A DNA stretch of 64,000 nt from Enemella evansiae (GTDB taxonomy: Bacteria > Actinomycetota > Actinomycetes > Propionibacteriales > Propionibacteriaceae). The stretch spans positions 62,001 through 126,000 of the forward strand of contig NZ_NMVP01000035.1 of the NCBI RefSeq assembly GCF_002250705.1, in the 5' to 3' direction. A program made the position numbers and the translations under genes. The notes beneath the pieces are model-generated. The model had not been told where the DNA came from, ran no database searches, and worked only from the letters and a program-made list of their open reading frames with translations. Below are positions 27,567 through 35,426 of the stretch, in pieces (within the stretch, counting starts at the first letter, position 1; each line of letters begins with the position of its first letter).

Positions 27567-28844
27567 TCAACCGGCCGGGGCTTCACCCCGGTGGCGGAAC
27601 AGCAGCAGGCTGGCTGCCCCCAGGAGGAACACCACGGCGGCCGCGATCAGTGCGACGGTGTGCAGGGCGTCGGCGTACGCCGCAGCGCCACCGGAACCGC
27701 CGGCGGCCACCCGGTCGGCCAGCCCGGGATCGGCGATCCGGCCGCGGACCAGCCCGGCCAGCGCGGCGGCGTACGCGGCGACGGCGACCGCTTCGGAACC
27801 GATCCGGGCCAGGTTCAGCAACCCGGCCGCGGTCCCGCTGGAGCTCACCGGCACCTGGCTCAGCGCCTCCCCGTCGACGATGCCGAGCGGGAGCCCGAAA
27901 CCCAGGCCGATCAGGATCATCGGGGCGATGATCAGCGCGACCGGTCGGCCGGGGGCGAGCGCCAGCATCCCCACCGCGCCGAGCACCAGGCAGCCGATCG
28001 AGACGGCGATCACCGTGCCGATGCCGATCCGCCGGTGCCGCATCGCCGCCGCGGTGAGGCTCGGGGAGAAGATCACCGGCAGGGTGGCCAGCAGCATGGT
28101 GGCCCCGGCCCGTCCGGGTGACCACCCGTGGATCGCGGCGAAGGCGGCCGGCAGATAGGTCAGGAAGGTCACGAAACCGACGGCACCGGCGACCGGGACG
28201 AGCACCATCGCGGTGAACCCGGGATTGCGCAGCAGCCCCGGATCGAACAACCGGCGGTCGGTGCCGCCGACCCGGACCCGGGGCAGCGTGCGCGAGCCGA
28301 GCAGGGCGACGGCCAGCACCGCCGCCGGGAACCAGAAGGTGCCGCGCCAGCCCGCCAGTTGCACGATGATTCCGCAGACCGTCGGGCCGAGGGCCAGGCC
28401 GAGACCGTTGATGGTGCCGAAGAGGGCGAACGCCCGGGCCCGTGCGGTGCCCTGCCAGGCGTTGGACAGGATCGCCGTCGCCCCGGTGAGGACCGCCGCG
28501 GCGCCCACCCCGGCCAGCACTCGGGCGGCGTCGAGCAGCAGCAGGGTCGGGGCGAGCGCGCTGCCGACCGAGGCGACCAGCACGATCGTGATCCCGGCGG
28601 TGAAGATCCGGTCCTGACCGAACCGGTCGGCCAGCGCACCCCAGACGATGGTCAGCAGGGCGAAGGCGACGTTGAACCCATTGACCACCCATTGCAGCGG
28701 CCCGGGGGAGCTGCCGAGTTCACCGGCGATCTGCGGCAGGGCCACCGCGGTACCGGCGATGGACAGCGGGATGACGAGTTGCGCGGCGAGGATCACCGGC
28801 AGGGCGAGTCGGGACCGGGCAGGGGTCGCGGTGGCGGTGGTCAT
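27567..28844 (-). CDS. MFS drug-efflux transporter under ArsR control
   Basis: 425 residues with about 12-14 hydrophobic helices. It has LQWVVNGFNVAFALLTIVWGALADRFGQDRI (the TM1-2 signature of multidrug MFS proteins with the ADRFGQ loop) and a GIVDGEALSQVPVSSSGTAAGLLNLARIGSEAVAV motif typical of DHA2-type exporters. It is divergent from an ArsR-type repressor gene at 28943. Two GGTACG-N8-CGTACC operators lie between them, so expression is probably induced when the repressor is released. Confidence 0.9.
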   Translation of the reverse strand: MTTATATPARSRLALPVILAAQLVIPLSIAGTAVALPQIAGELGSSPGPLQWVVNGFNVAFALLTIVWGALADRFGQDRIFTAGITIVLVASVGSALAPTLLLLDAARVLAGVGAAAVLTGATAILSNAWQGTARARAFALFGTINGLGLALGPTVCGIIVQLAGWRGTFWFPAAVLAVALLGSRTLPRVRVGGTDRRLFDPGLLRNPGFTAMVLVPVAGAVGFVTFLTYLPAAFAAIHGWSPGRAGATMLLATLPVIFSPSLTAAAMRHRRIGIGTVIAVSIGCLVLGAVGMLALAPGRPVALIIAPMILIGLGFGLPLGIVDGEALSQVPVSSSGTAAGLLNLARIGSEAVAVAAYAAALAGLVRGRIADPGLADRVAAGGSGGAAAYADALHTVALIAAAVVFLLGAASLLLFRHRGEAPAG

Positions 28845-28850
28845 GCTCCT

Positions 28851-28878
28851 CCTAGGTACGATAGGTGTCGTACCTAGG
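28851..28878. promoter_or_regulatory. Operator 1 between the MFS gene and arsR-type gene
   Basis: A perfect inverted repeat with 11-bp arms, CCTAGGTACGA (28851-28861) and TCGTACCTAGG (28868-28878), around TAGGTG. It starts seven bases from the MFS start codon. Confidence 0.75.
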
Positions 28879-28892
28879 GTGTGGTCGCTGTT

Positions 28893-28912
28893 GGTACGAT
28901 GTCAACCGTACC
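28893..28912. promoter_or_regulatory. Operator 2 between the MFS gene and arsR-type gene
   Basis: GGTACG (28893-28898) and CGTACC (28907-28912) are spaced by eight bases, the same geometry as operator 1, and the outer CCTAGG flank is kept on the right side. The centres of the two sites are 38 bases apart. Confidence 0.7.
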
Positions 28913-28942
28913 TAGGGATCTGCCTGATCAGGAGGTGTATCG

Positions 28943-29251
28943 ATGACCGACGCCGAGGGGCACCCGGAGACCGCGGAGATGGAACTCGCCGAGGTGCTCG
29001 GCGCACTCGCCGATCCGCTGCGCCGCCGGGTGGTGACCACACTGATCGACGAACCCATCGACACCGAACGGACCTGCGCCAGTTTCGAGCTGGGGGTGTC
29101 GAAGTCGACCCTGACGCATCATTTCCGGATCCTGCGCGAGGCGGGGCTGGTACGCCAGGTCGACCGCGGCAACAGCCGCAAGGTCCGGTTGCGCCGGGCG
29201 GAGCTGGAGGAGCGCTTCCCGGGGCTGCTCGAGCTGCTGGCGAAGGGCTGA
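28943..29251 (+). CDS. ArsR-family repressor
   Basis: 102 residues, a stand-alone winged helix: EVLGALADPLRRRVVTTLIDEP, then LGVSKSTLTHHFRILREAGLVRQVDRGNSRKVRLRRAELEERFPGLL. The recognition helix STLTHHFRIL is typical of regulators that sense small organic ligands. AGGAGG lies ten bases upstream of ATG 28943. Divergent from the MFS exporter with two shared operators, so it probably represses both genes. It is convergent with purU, whose stop is ten bases away. Confidence 0.92.
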   Translation: MTDAEGHPETAEMELAEVLGALADPLRRRVVTTLIDEPIDTERTCASFELGVSKSTLTHHFRILREAGLVRQVDRGNSRKVRLRRAELEERFPGLLELLAKG

Positions 29252-29261
29252 ACCGAAACCG

Positions 29262-30149
29262 TCAGCGGAAGATGATCGTCCGCGCACCGTCCAGCAGGAC
29301 GCGGTTCTCGGCGTACAGCTTGACCGCCTGGGTGAGGGTGCGGGATTCCTCGTCCTGACCGATCGCGACCAGTTGCTTCGGTGAGCGGGTGTGGTCGACG
29401 CGGACCACGTTCTGCTCGATGATCGGCCCCTCGTCCAGGTCGGAGGTGACGAAGTGCGCGGTCGCGCCGATCAGTTTGACCCCGCGCTCATGCGCCTGCC
29501 GATAGGGGTTGGCACCCTTGAAGCCTGGCAGGAACGAATGGTGGATGTTGATCGCCCGCCCGGCCAGCGCCTCGCAGAGCTCGGGGGAGAGGATCTGCAT
29601 GTAGCGGGCCAGCACCACCAGCTCGATGTCGTGCTCGGCGACCGCCTCCAGCACCCGCCGTTCGAAGTCCGGTTTCGTCTCCGGGGTGACCGGGTGGTGT
29701 TCCAGCGGTACGCCGTAGAAGCGGGCCAGGTCGCCCAGGTCGGGGTGGTTGGCCAGCACCAGCGGGATCTGCACCGGCAGCCAGCCCGAGTGCTGCCGGA
29801 ACAACAGGTCGTTCAGGCAGTGCGCCGCCTTCGAGGCCAGCACCAGGGTGCGCACCGGCCGGCCCACCACGTCGAGCTGCCAGTCGGCATCCAGCTCGGC
29901 GCCGAGCGGGGTCAGCGCCTGCTCGATCTCCGGCCGGTCGGCCTCGGTCTCCACCTGCAGGCGCAGGAAGAACCGGCCCTCGGCGTTCGCGAACTGCTGC
30001 AGTTCGGTGATGTTGCCCCGGGCCGCCAGCACCGCCGCCGAGACGGCGTTCACGATGCCGGGCCGGTCGTTGCAGACGAGGGTGATCACCCACTGGTCGT
30101 TCTGGTCGCCCGGGTGCCGACTGGTCGTTCCTGTGCTCACGACGCCCAA
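29262..30149 (-). CDS. purU: Formyltetrahydrofolate deformylase
   Basis: 295 residues. An N-terminal ACT domain (WVITLVCNDRPGIVNAVSAAVLAARGNITELQQF) is followed by a formyltransferase-fold domain with VLARYMQILSPELCEAL and the catalytic INIHHSFLPGFKGANPYRQA plus DLDEGPIIEQ. PurU hydrolyses 10-formyl-THF to THF and formate, balancing one-carbon pools that PurN, PurH and FolD in this window also use. The region between its start and the divergent gene at 30246 holds a 16-bp palindrome. Confidence 0.95.
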   Translation of the reverse strand: MGVVSTGTTSRHPGDQNDQWVITLVCNDRPGIVNAVSAAVLAARGNITELQQFANAEGRFFLRLQVETEADRPEIEQALTPLGAELDADWQLDVVGRPVRTLVLASKAAHCLNDLLFRQHSGWLPVQIPLVLANHPDLGDLARFYGVPLEHHPVTPETKPDFERRVLEAVAEHDIELVVLARYMQILSPELCEALAGRAINIHHSFLPGFKGANPYRQAHERGVKLIGATAHFVTSDLDEGPIIEQNVVRVDHTRSPKQLVAIGQDEESRTLTQAVKLYAENRVLLDGARTIIFR

Positions 30150-30177
30150 CCATAGGGCCGGACCCGAACCGGCCCCG

Positions 30178-30193
30178 CCACGTCCGGACGTGG
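30178..30193. promoter_or_regulatory. 16-bp perfect palindrome in a divergent promoter region
   Basis: CCACGTCCGGACGTGG sits between the starts of purU (30149, leftward) and the exported protein gene at 30246 (rightward). A GATAAC -10-like box follows at 30207. It may bind a dimeric regulator; no family can be assigned. Confidence 0.4.
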
Positions 30194-30245
30194 GCCCGGT
30201 GCCGCGATAACCTCGGCGCAGTGCCGTCGAGCCGAGGAGACAGCG

Positions 30246-31061
30246 ATGAGCATGCCGCCGCAGGGCCCACCGTGGCCGCCCGGACCGAACGGACCGCAGG
30301 GACCGCAGGGACCGCAGGGGCCGTATCCGCCGGGCGGTGGCTACGGGCCACAGGGCCCGCCCCCCTCAGGCGGCTACCAGGGCCCGCCCCCGGGCTACCC
30401 GCAGCCGGGTCATCCGCCGCAGGCCGGCGGGCCGGCGTACCCGCCGTCACCGGCACCGAGGAAGAAGTCGAAGCTGCCGCTGATCCTCGGGATCGTGCTC
30501 GGCGCGATCGCCCTGGTGGTGATCGTGATCGTCGTCCTCACCATGACCGTGTTCAAGACGCCGACCCTGCCCGCCGACCGGACCCGCGACCTCGGTTCCG
30601 GGTTGTCGGTCGGGTCGGATCAGATGACCAAGGTCAACGAGACCTCCGCGCAGAAAGCTTTTCCTGGCAGCGATTCCTGCAGCGCGCCGAGCCGGGAGGC
30701 GCTGACCGCGGCCGCCCCGGTGGTGACCGCCGGCGGCAACGATTCGGTGATCACCGTCGCCCGCTACGCCGACGAGAAGAGCGCTGGTGCGGCGTACCAG
30801 ACCCTCACCGGTGCGCTGAAGGACTGCAGCGCCAAGAACTACCGGATCAACCAGCCGAACCTGAACCGGGCGAACTCCAACGGTGCCAGCTACCAGACCT
30901 TCAGGCTCACCCCGGTCGGTGGCAGCTCGACCACGCCGCGGGACATCCTGATCATCGACTACGGCAACACCGTCGCCATCGCCACCAGCAACGCGCTCGG
31001 CGACCCGAAGACCACCGTCGACGGTTACACGAGGCGCTACAAGGAGGTCGCGAAGGGCTGA
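30246..31061 (+). CDS. Membrane-anchored protein with collagen-like Gly-Pro-Gln N-terminus
   Basis: 271 residues. Residues 1-70 are Pro/Gly/Gln-rich with repeated GPQ triplets (PNGPQGPQGPQGP), a basic stop (RKKSK) and one transmembrane helix at about 76-98. The outer ~170 residues have two cysteines (SDSCSAP and LKDCSAK) and the pattern VITVARYADEKSAGAAYQTL, which resembles extracytoplasmic sensor or lipoprotein modules of actinobacteria. The function is unknown. A GAGGAGA ribosome site lies seven bases before the ATG. Confidence 0.75.
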   Translation: MSMPPQGPPWPPGPNGPQGPQGPQGPYPPGGGYGPQGPPPSGGYQGPPPGYPQPGHPPQAGGPAYPPSPAPRKKSKLPLILGIVLGAIALVVIVIVVLTMTVFKTPTLPADRTRDLGSGLSVGSDQMTKVNETSAQKAFPGSDSCSAPSREALTAAAPVVTAGGNDSVITVARYADEKSAGAAYQTLTGALKDCSAKNYRINQPNLNRANSNGASYQTFRLTPVGGSSTTPRDILIIDYGNTVAIATSNALGDPKTTVDGYTRRYKEVAKG

Positions 31062-31070
31062 CCGGCGGGG

Positions 31071-31658
31071 TCAGTCCGCCGGCGCCGGCAGCGAGACGAC
31101 GGCGACCCGGTTGCCGAGCTCGTCGTTCAGCACCACGGTGACCGGCCCGGGCGGGGTGTCGAAGGCCACGATGCCGCCGACGGATTCGCCGGGTTTGAGC
31201 GTCTTGGAGGCCAGCACCGGTTCATTGCCGTCGGCGCCCATCGTCGGCACCATCACCTGCTGGTCCGCGGTCAGGGTGACGAAATAGAGCGGGTTGACCA
31301 GCACGGTGCCCTCGCGTGCGGTGAGCAGCACATCCAGCACCAGATAGCGCTGTTTGGGCGGCGCGGAGCCCTGCCCGTTGCCGGTGCGCTGCCAGGAGAA
31401 CGTCTTCACCGCGAGCGTCCCCGCGCCCTCCTGCAGCCGGTAGTCGACCGGCGCCGGGCCGGGCAGCAGGACCCGGTTCTCGGTCGGCGTCGCGGTCGGG
31501 GTCGCGGTGCGCTGCTTCGGTGTCGGCGGGGCGACCGAGGCCCGGTTCGCCGAGGCCACCGAGGTCGGCCGTCCGGTCGCGGTGGCACCCGAGCCGCACC
31601 CACCGAGCAGCAGTACGCCGATCAGCGCGGTGGCGATGGTGGGCAGTCGGCGAGGCAC
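31071..31658 (-). CDS. Lipoprotein with DUF4352-like domain
   Basis: 195 residues from GTG 31658. The signal peptide ends in the lipobox LLLGGC (Cys at about 21), followed by a Thr/Pro/Ala-rich linker. The C-terminal ~110 residues form a beta-sandwich-like region: LAVKTFSWQRTGNGQGSAPPKQRYLVLDVLLTAREG then KTLKPGESVGGIVAFDTPPG, similar to the Ig-like DUF4352 fold. Its -10-like CAGACT lies six bases before the start. It is convergent with the 30246 gene. The function is unknown; it is anchored to the outer face of the membrane. Confidence 0.75.
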   Translation of the reverse strand: MPRRLPTIATALIGVLLLGGCGSGATATGRPTSVASANRASVAPPTPKQRTATPTATPTENRVLLPGPAPVDYRLQEGAGTLAVKTFSWQRTGNGQGSAPPKQRYLVLDVLLTAREGTVLVNPLYFVTLTADQQVMVPTMGADGNEPVLASKTLKPGESVGGIVAFDTPPGPVTVVLNDELGNRVAVVSLPAPAD

Positions 31659-31664
31659 CCATCG

Positions 31665-31670
31665 AGTCTG
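31665..31670 (-). promoter_or_regulatory. -10-like element for the lipoprotein gene
   Basis: On the minus strand CAGACT lies six bases before the GTG at 31658 with no Shine-Dalgarno site, which supports this start and a leaderless mRNA. Confidence 0.4.
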
Positions 31671-31727
31671 CCATCCACCGGCCACCGATCGCAGCCGACG
31701 AGCCGATGGTGCCCGGATCGGTACGCC

Positions 31728-31785
31728 CATCGAGTGGGCAGCCATGCGCAGCGGAGCGGAGCGGTGGCTGCCGTGTCGAGCTGAG
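31728..31785. repeat. Dispersed palindromic repeat, copy 1
   Basis: CATCGAGT and GTGTCGAG flank the arms GGCAGCCA and TGGCTGCC. This is the first of several intergenic copies whose flanks are constant and whose arms differ but still pair. It lies between the lipoprotein and ugd genes. Confidence 0.65.
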
Positions 31786-31796
31786 TCGCGGGCCGC

Positions 31797-32987
31797 TCAG
31801 TCGTGGCCGAACAGGTCGCGGGTGTAGACCTTCTCGGCCACCTCCGCGAGCTCGGCCGCGGGCCGGTTCGCCACGATCACATCGGCGCGGTCCTTGAAGT
31901 CGGCCAGATCGCGGACCACCTCCGAGTGGAAGAACTCGGCCGACTCCAGGGTCGGTTCATAGACGATCACCGGGATGCCCTTGGCCTTGATCCGCTTCAT
32001 CACCCCCTGCACCGAGGAGGAGCGGAAGTTGTCCGAGCCGGCCTTCATCGTCAACCGGTAGATGCCGACCACCCGCGGGTTCCGGGCCAGGATGTCGGAG
32101 GCGATGAAGTCCTTGCGGGTGGTGTTGGAGTCCACGATCGCGCGGATCAGGTTCTGCGGCACATCGGAATAGTTGGCCAGCAGCTGCCGCGTGTCCTTGG
32201 GCAGGCAGTAGCCGCCGTAGCCGAACGAGGGATTGTTGTAGTGGCTGCCGATCCGCGGATCGAGACCCACCCCGTCGATGATCTGGCGGGTGTCCAGGCC
32301 GTGGTTCACCGCATACGAGTCGAGTTCGTTGAAGAACGCCACCCGCATCGCCAGATAGGTGTTGGCGAACAGTTTGATCGCCTCCGCCTCGGTGGAGCCG
32401 GTGAACAGCACCGGCACCTCGTCGTCCTCCGCGGCCTCGATGAGCAGCTCCGCGAACCGGTGGGCCGACTCGGTGTCGGAGCCGACCACGATCCTGGAGG
32501 GGTGCAGGTTGTCGTGCAGCGCCCGACCCTCGCGCAGGAACTCGGGGGAGAAGATCAGGTCCTGGTCGGGATGCGCCTCCCGCAGCCGACGGGTGTGCCC
32601 GACCGGAACCGTCGACTTGATCACCACGGTCGCGTGCGGCGCGGCCTCGGCCACCTCGGCGACCACCTTGTCCACGCTCGAGGTGTCGAAGTAGTCGGCA
32701 TCCGGGTCGTAGTTCGTCGGCGTCGCCACGATCACCAGCTCGGCATCGGCGTACGCCGCAGCGGCGTCGGTGGTGGCGCTCAGCCGCAGCTCGCCACCGG
32801 CCAGCAACTCGGCCAGCTCGGCATCCACGATCGGGGACCGGCCCGCGGCCACCGCGGCCACCCGCTCGGCGTCGATGTCCAATGCCGTCACCTCGTGCCG
32901 CTGCGCCAGCAGGGTTGCCAGGGACAGTCCGACATAGCCGAGCCCGACTACGGTGATGTTGAGCGGTGACCCGCCGACGATCCGCAT
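31797..32987 (-). CDS. ugd: UDP-glucose 6-dehydrogenase
   Basis: 396 residues from ATG 32987, chosen because TAGTGT lies seven bases upstream. The NAD-binding [21 protein letters not shown], the VATPTNYD and [11 protein letters not shown] segments, [10 protein letters not shown], the central [19 protein letters not shown] helix and the catalytic cysteine in [16 protein letters not shown] are all present. It oxidises UDP-glucose twice to UDP-glucuronate for capsule or cell-wall polysaccharide. No glycosyltransferase genes are adjacent, and an AT-rich islet lies directly upstream. Confidence 0.95.
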   Translation of the reverse strand: MRIVGGSPLNITVVGLGYVGLSLATLLAQRHEVTALDIDAERVAAVAAGRSPIVDAELAELLAGGELRLSATTDAAAAYADAELVIVATPTNYDPDADYFDTSSVDKVVAEVAEAAPHATVVIKSTVPVGHTRRLREAHPDQDLIFSPEFLREGRALHDNLHPSRIVVGSDTESAHRFAELLIEAAEDDEVPVLFTGSTEAEAIKLFANTYLAMRVAFFNELDSYAVNHGLDTRQIIDGVGLDPRIGSHYNNPSFGYGGYCLPKDTRQLLANYSDVPQNLIRAIVDSNTTRKDFIASDILARNPRVVGIYRLTMKAGSDNFRSSSVQGVMKRIKAKGIPVIVYEPTLESAEFFHSEVVRDLADFKDRADVIVANRPAAELAEVAEKVYTRDLFGHD

Positions 32988-32994
32988 GGTGCCG

Positions 32995-33000
32995 ACACTA
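32995..33000 (-). promoter_or_regulatory. -10-like element for ugd
   Basis: Minus-strand TAGTGT lies seven bases before ATG 32987, a likely leaderless start. Confidence 0.45.
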
Positions 33001-33064
33001 TCCAACGCTCGGTGAACAGACGGTTACGCATCCGCCGATGATGCCCAATGCGCTGGGGTGCCGA

Positions 33065-33316
33065 TCACTTAAATATCCGGATTCTTGATCCTGGTTTTGC
33101 GAAAGTTCCAGCTGTGACGCCCGCGGCGACTGCCGCTACAATTCCAAAGGCCCCGAAACGGATCATTGAATTCGCCAATTCACCTGAGGCGACTCCAATC
33201 ACGACAGCAAGCAAGAAGAAGAAGGAGAGAAAGGCAACGGTGGCAGTCAAGAAGCGTCTAGTGAAACTATTTGGCCATGTAAAGCTTCGATGCTTTGATT
33301 TGTTTAGATCATTCAC
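33065..33316 (-). CDS. Small membrane protein, possible immunity protein
   Basis: 83 residues from GTG 33316, with the strongest ribosome site in the window (AGGAGG, spacing six). Two hydrophobic helices (LTATVAFLSFFFLLAVVIGVA and MIRFGAFGIVAAVAAGVTAGTF) are bounded by basic ends, RRF and RIRIFK. It follows the Cys-containing ORF 40 bases upstream on the same strand and shares its low GC. No family is recognised. Small two-helix membrane proteins next to bacteriocin genes often give self-immunity; that role is inference only. Confidence 0.65.
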   Translation of the reverse strand: MNDLNKSKHRSFTWPNSFTRRFLTATVAFLSFFFLLAVVIGVASGELANSMIRFGAFGIVAAVAAGVTAGTFAKPGSRIRIFK

Positions 33317-33322
33317 ATGAAT

Positions 33323-33328
33323 CCTCCT
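33323..33328 (-). promoter_or_regulatory. Ribosome binding site AGGAGG of the small membrane protein
   Basis: A consensus Shine-Dalgarno sequence six bases before the GTG at 33316. It decides the start codon and shows that this AT-rich frame is expressed as a gene. Confidence 0.7.
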
Positions 33329-33356
33329 CTCAATGCTTGTGTATATAGATGATATT

Positions 33357-33758
33357 CTAATTGCAAGCCCTGGTCCAATCTACTGCCTGGCCTGCGGTCC
33401 AGGCGAAGCCTGCGCAGGCAAATCCTGCCATGAAGGTGGCAAGGGAGACTGCCCCACAAATCGCTCCTGACCCAATGTAGTACAGGTATGCAGCCACCCA
33501 AGCTTTCGGGCACTGCAGGCCGGGGCCAGACTCGAGAGTGGCTGACGACATGTCGGTAGCAGGCAGGATGTTGATAGCTATATCATCGCCCCCGCCGCGA
33601 ATCTCAAACCTTTTCCCTTCCGTGTTCGATTTGAACTGAGCGGCACTCTCGTTCGTTGTCACAGCTGCCAGTTGCTCAATCTGTTGAGAGACATTCGCTT
33701 TGCCATAGATCTGTGAGAGTCCGTCGACCAATGCGCTTGACTCATTGAGTGTGCGCAC
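33357..33758 (-). CDS. Cys-containing bacteriocin-like ORF, probably 5'-truncated or frameshifted
   Basis: 133 residues. The first ~80 are polar (TNESAAQFKSNTEGKRFEIRGGGDD), and the last ~50 form a hydrophobic Gly/Ala/Cys-rich segment with four cysteines: LQCPKAW, GAICGAV, GFACAGF and TRACN. That tail resembles the mature part of halocin C8-type and similar helical bacteriocins. There is no signal peptide and no good ribosome site; the GTG at 33758 is the first start after an in-frame TAA at 33798-33800. Adding one A to the four-A run (33796-33799) would join it to an upstream frame from TTG 33871. The codon use and GC differ from the surrounding genes. Confidence 0.5.
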   Translation of the reverse strand: MRTLNESSALVDGLSQIYGKANVSQQIEQLAAVTTNESAAQFKSNTEGKRFEIRGGGDDIAINILPATDMSSATLESGPGLQCPKAWVAAYLYYIGSGAICGAVSLATFMAGFACAGFAWTAGQAVDWTRACN

Positions 33759-34040
33759 TCGGTAGTCGAATGCATCTGGGTTGTCAGACTTTGCCTTTTA
33801 GATTGCTTGGCCAAGTGTCGATTTGTATCCTGCTTATTGACCACGTTAGGTGGTGTCTCGGTGGCCGTCAAGGCATGGATGAAAAGTTGCTAATTCATGA
33901 GATTCTCATCGAAACAAGGAGGGGGTGCACCTACGTATGGGGTGTGCGATCACGTTGCGCTCGTTGATCGGTTGGGTGCCAATACGCCGTGCCAGCAAGG
34001 TTGCCAGCCGACAGCCGAATAGCCGATGGTTGGCTGCCCC
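33759..34040. other. AT-richer intergenic stretch upstream of the bacteriocin-like ORF
   Basis: No supported gene. It holds a short minus-strand frame (33871 leftward) that is in line with the bacteriocin-like ORF apart from a one-base shift, with no export signal. GC rises back to the genome level by about 33960. Confidence 0.5.
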
Positions 34041-34089
34041 CTCGACACGCGGCCATTGCTCCGAAGGGTCCGCATGGTCGCTACTCGGG
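34041..34089. repeat. Dispersed palindromic repeat, copy 2
   Basis: CTCGACAC and CTACTCG flank arms GCGGCCAT and ATGGTCGC (one G-T pair). It marks the right end of the AT-rich islet. Confidence 0.6.
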
Positions 34090-34102
34090 GGTCAAGAGGT
34101 GC

Positions 34103-34166
34103 GTTCATCTCGACACGCCCGGCGCTGCCTTGGTTCGCGGCGGCACCGCCGGGCTACTCGATGAAC
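34103..34166. repeat. Dispersed palindromic repeat, copy 3
   Basis: GTTCATCTCGACACG and CTACTCGATGAAC flank arms CCCGGCG and CGCCGGG. The loop between them differs from other copies, yet pairing is kept. The copy ends ten bases from the GNAT stop. Confidence 0.7.
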
Positions 34167-34175
34167 GTATCGCGC

Positions 34176-35309
34176 TCACCCCGCGTACCGGGAGAACACC
34201 AGCAGGTCATCGCGGCTGCCGTCGCGGAACCGTTCGGCACCCGTCAGCCAACCGGTCTCGGCGAAACCGGCGGCCAGGGCCACCCGTTGGGAGCCGGCAT
34301 TGCCGCGGGCGCAGCGGATCGTCAGCGCCTGGTGCGGGCCGTCCGGGCCCAGGGCATAGGTGGCGACCGCATCCACTGCGGCGGCGGTCAACCGTCGACC
34401 GCGCGCATCCGGGTGGGTCCAGTAACCGAGCTCGCCGTGTGCCGCGTCGTCGCGCAGCCGGAACAGCGTGACCGCACCCAGGCAGCGATCCGTGCCGGTG
34501 TCGGCGACGCACCAGGTCCACTGGTCCTGCCGCGACTCACCCTCCCGGCACCAGTCCAGGAAATGCTCGGCCGCCGGCATTTCGTACGGGTACGGCAATT
34601 GCGGCATCCAGTGCTGGGTCTGCGGATCGCTGTTCGCCTCGACGATCCGCGGCAGATCGGCCTCGCTGAACGGTCGCAACCGCAGCCCGCGCTCGGCCAG
34701 GTCGAGCGTCGGCATCCGCGGTACGCCGCCCCGCGGATCGCCGGCGCGCAGGATCGCGATCCAGCTGTCGACCAGCTCACCACGCTGCCCGCAGTACCCG
34801 GGCAGCGTGCCCATCACCCGGAAGCCGAGCGACTCCGCCAGCCAGCGCGAGGGCCAGTTGCCGACGAACGCCAGCCAGGTCGCGGTCCGCGCCCCGGCTT
34901 CGTCGAACGCCCAGTCCAGCACCAGCCGGCAGCCGGCAGCCATGATCCCGCGGCCGCGGGCCGAGGGGTGCGCGGCCAGCCCGAGTGCCACCCGCCCCGG
35001 TACCTCGAAGCGCACGTCGATCGTGCCGCAGTAGCGGCGTACCCCCTCGATCTCCGCCTCCACCGCCCAACTCATCGTCCCGCCCGCGTCGACCCGGGTG
35101 GCGATGACCCCGAAGACGAAGTCCCGGGCGTCGGAATCGGCGTACGGCGTGGGCACCGTCGTCCAGCGCACCGTCTCCGGATCCCGGGACTGCTCGACCA
35201 TCCCGGGCAGATCGGCCTCGGTGTGGGCGCGCAGCGTGACCCCGCGCTCGGTGTCGATCAGCGTCGGTACGGTGTCCGGCCAACCCTGGGGTGCCTGTTC
35301 GGTTGCCAT
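34176..35309 (-). CDS. Tandem GNAT-domain acetyltransferase
   Basis: 377 residues from ATG 35309. Two GNAT domains of the RimJ/RimL type are fused: the first has ERGVTLRAHTEADLPGMVEQSRDPETVRWT and the acetyl-CoA loop AAHPSARGRGIMAAG; the second has ERGLRLRPFSEADLPRIVEANSDPQTQHWM and ELGYWTHPDARGRRLTAAAVDAV. Such two-domain proteins occur in actinobacteria as N-terminal or small-molecule acetyltransferases; the substrate is unknown. It is a single-gene unit flanked by repeats on its 3' side. Confidence 0.87.
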   Translation of the reverse strand: MATEQAPQGWPDTVPTLIDTERGVTLRAHTEADLPGMVEQSRDPETVRWTTVPTPYADSDARDFVFGVIATRVDAGGTMSWAVEAEIEGVRRYCGTIDVRFEVPGRVALGLAAHPSARGRGIMAAGCRLVLDWAFDEAGARTATWLAFVGNWPSRWLAESLGFRVMGTLPGYCGQRGELVDSWIAILRAGDPRGGVPRMPTLDLAERGLRLRPFSEADLPRIVEANSDPQTQHWMPQLPYPYEMPAAEHFLDWCREGESRQDQWTWCVADTGTDRCLGAVTLFRLRDDAAHGELGYWTHPDARGRRLTAAAVDAVATYALGPDGPHQALTIRCARGNAGSQRVALAAGFAETGWLTGAERFRDGSRDDLLVFSRYAG

Positions 35310-35426
35310 GCTGTGATTCAATCGCACGCCGCCAGCGGTTATTCTTGGCGCCATGATCAGCGACCAGGAGTGTCATAGACCCGGTTCCGCCCAGAGCCTG
35401 ACCGATGACGGGCCCGGGGTGGCCGC

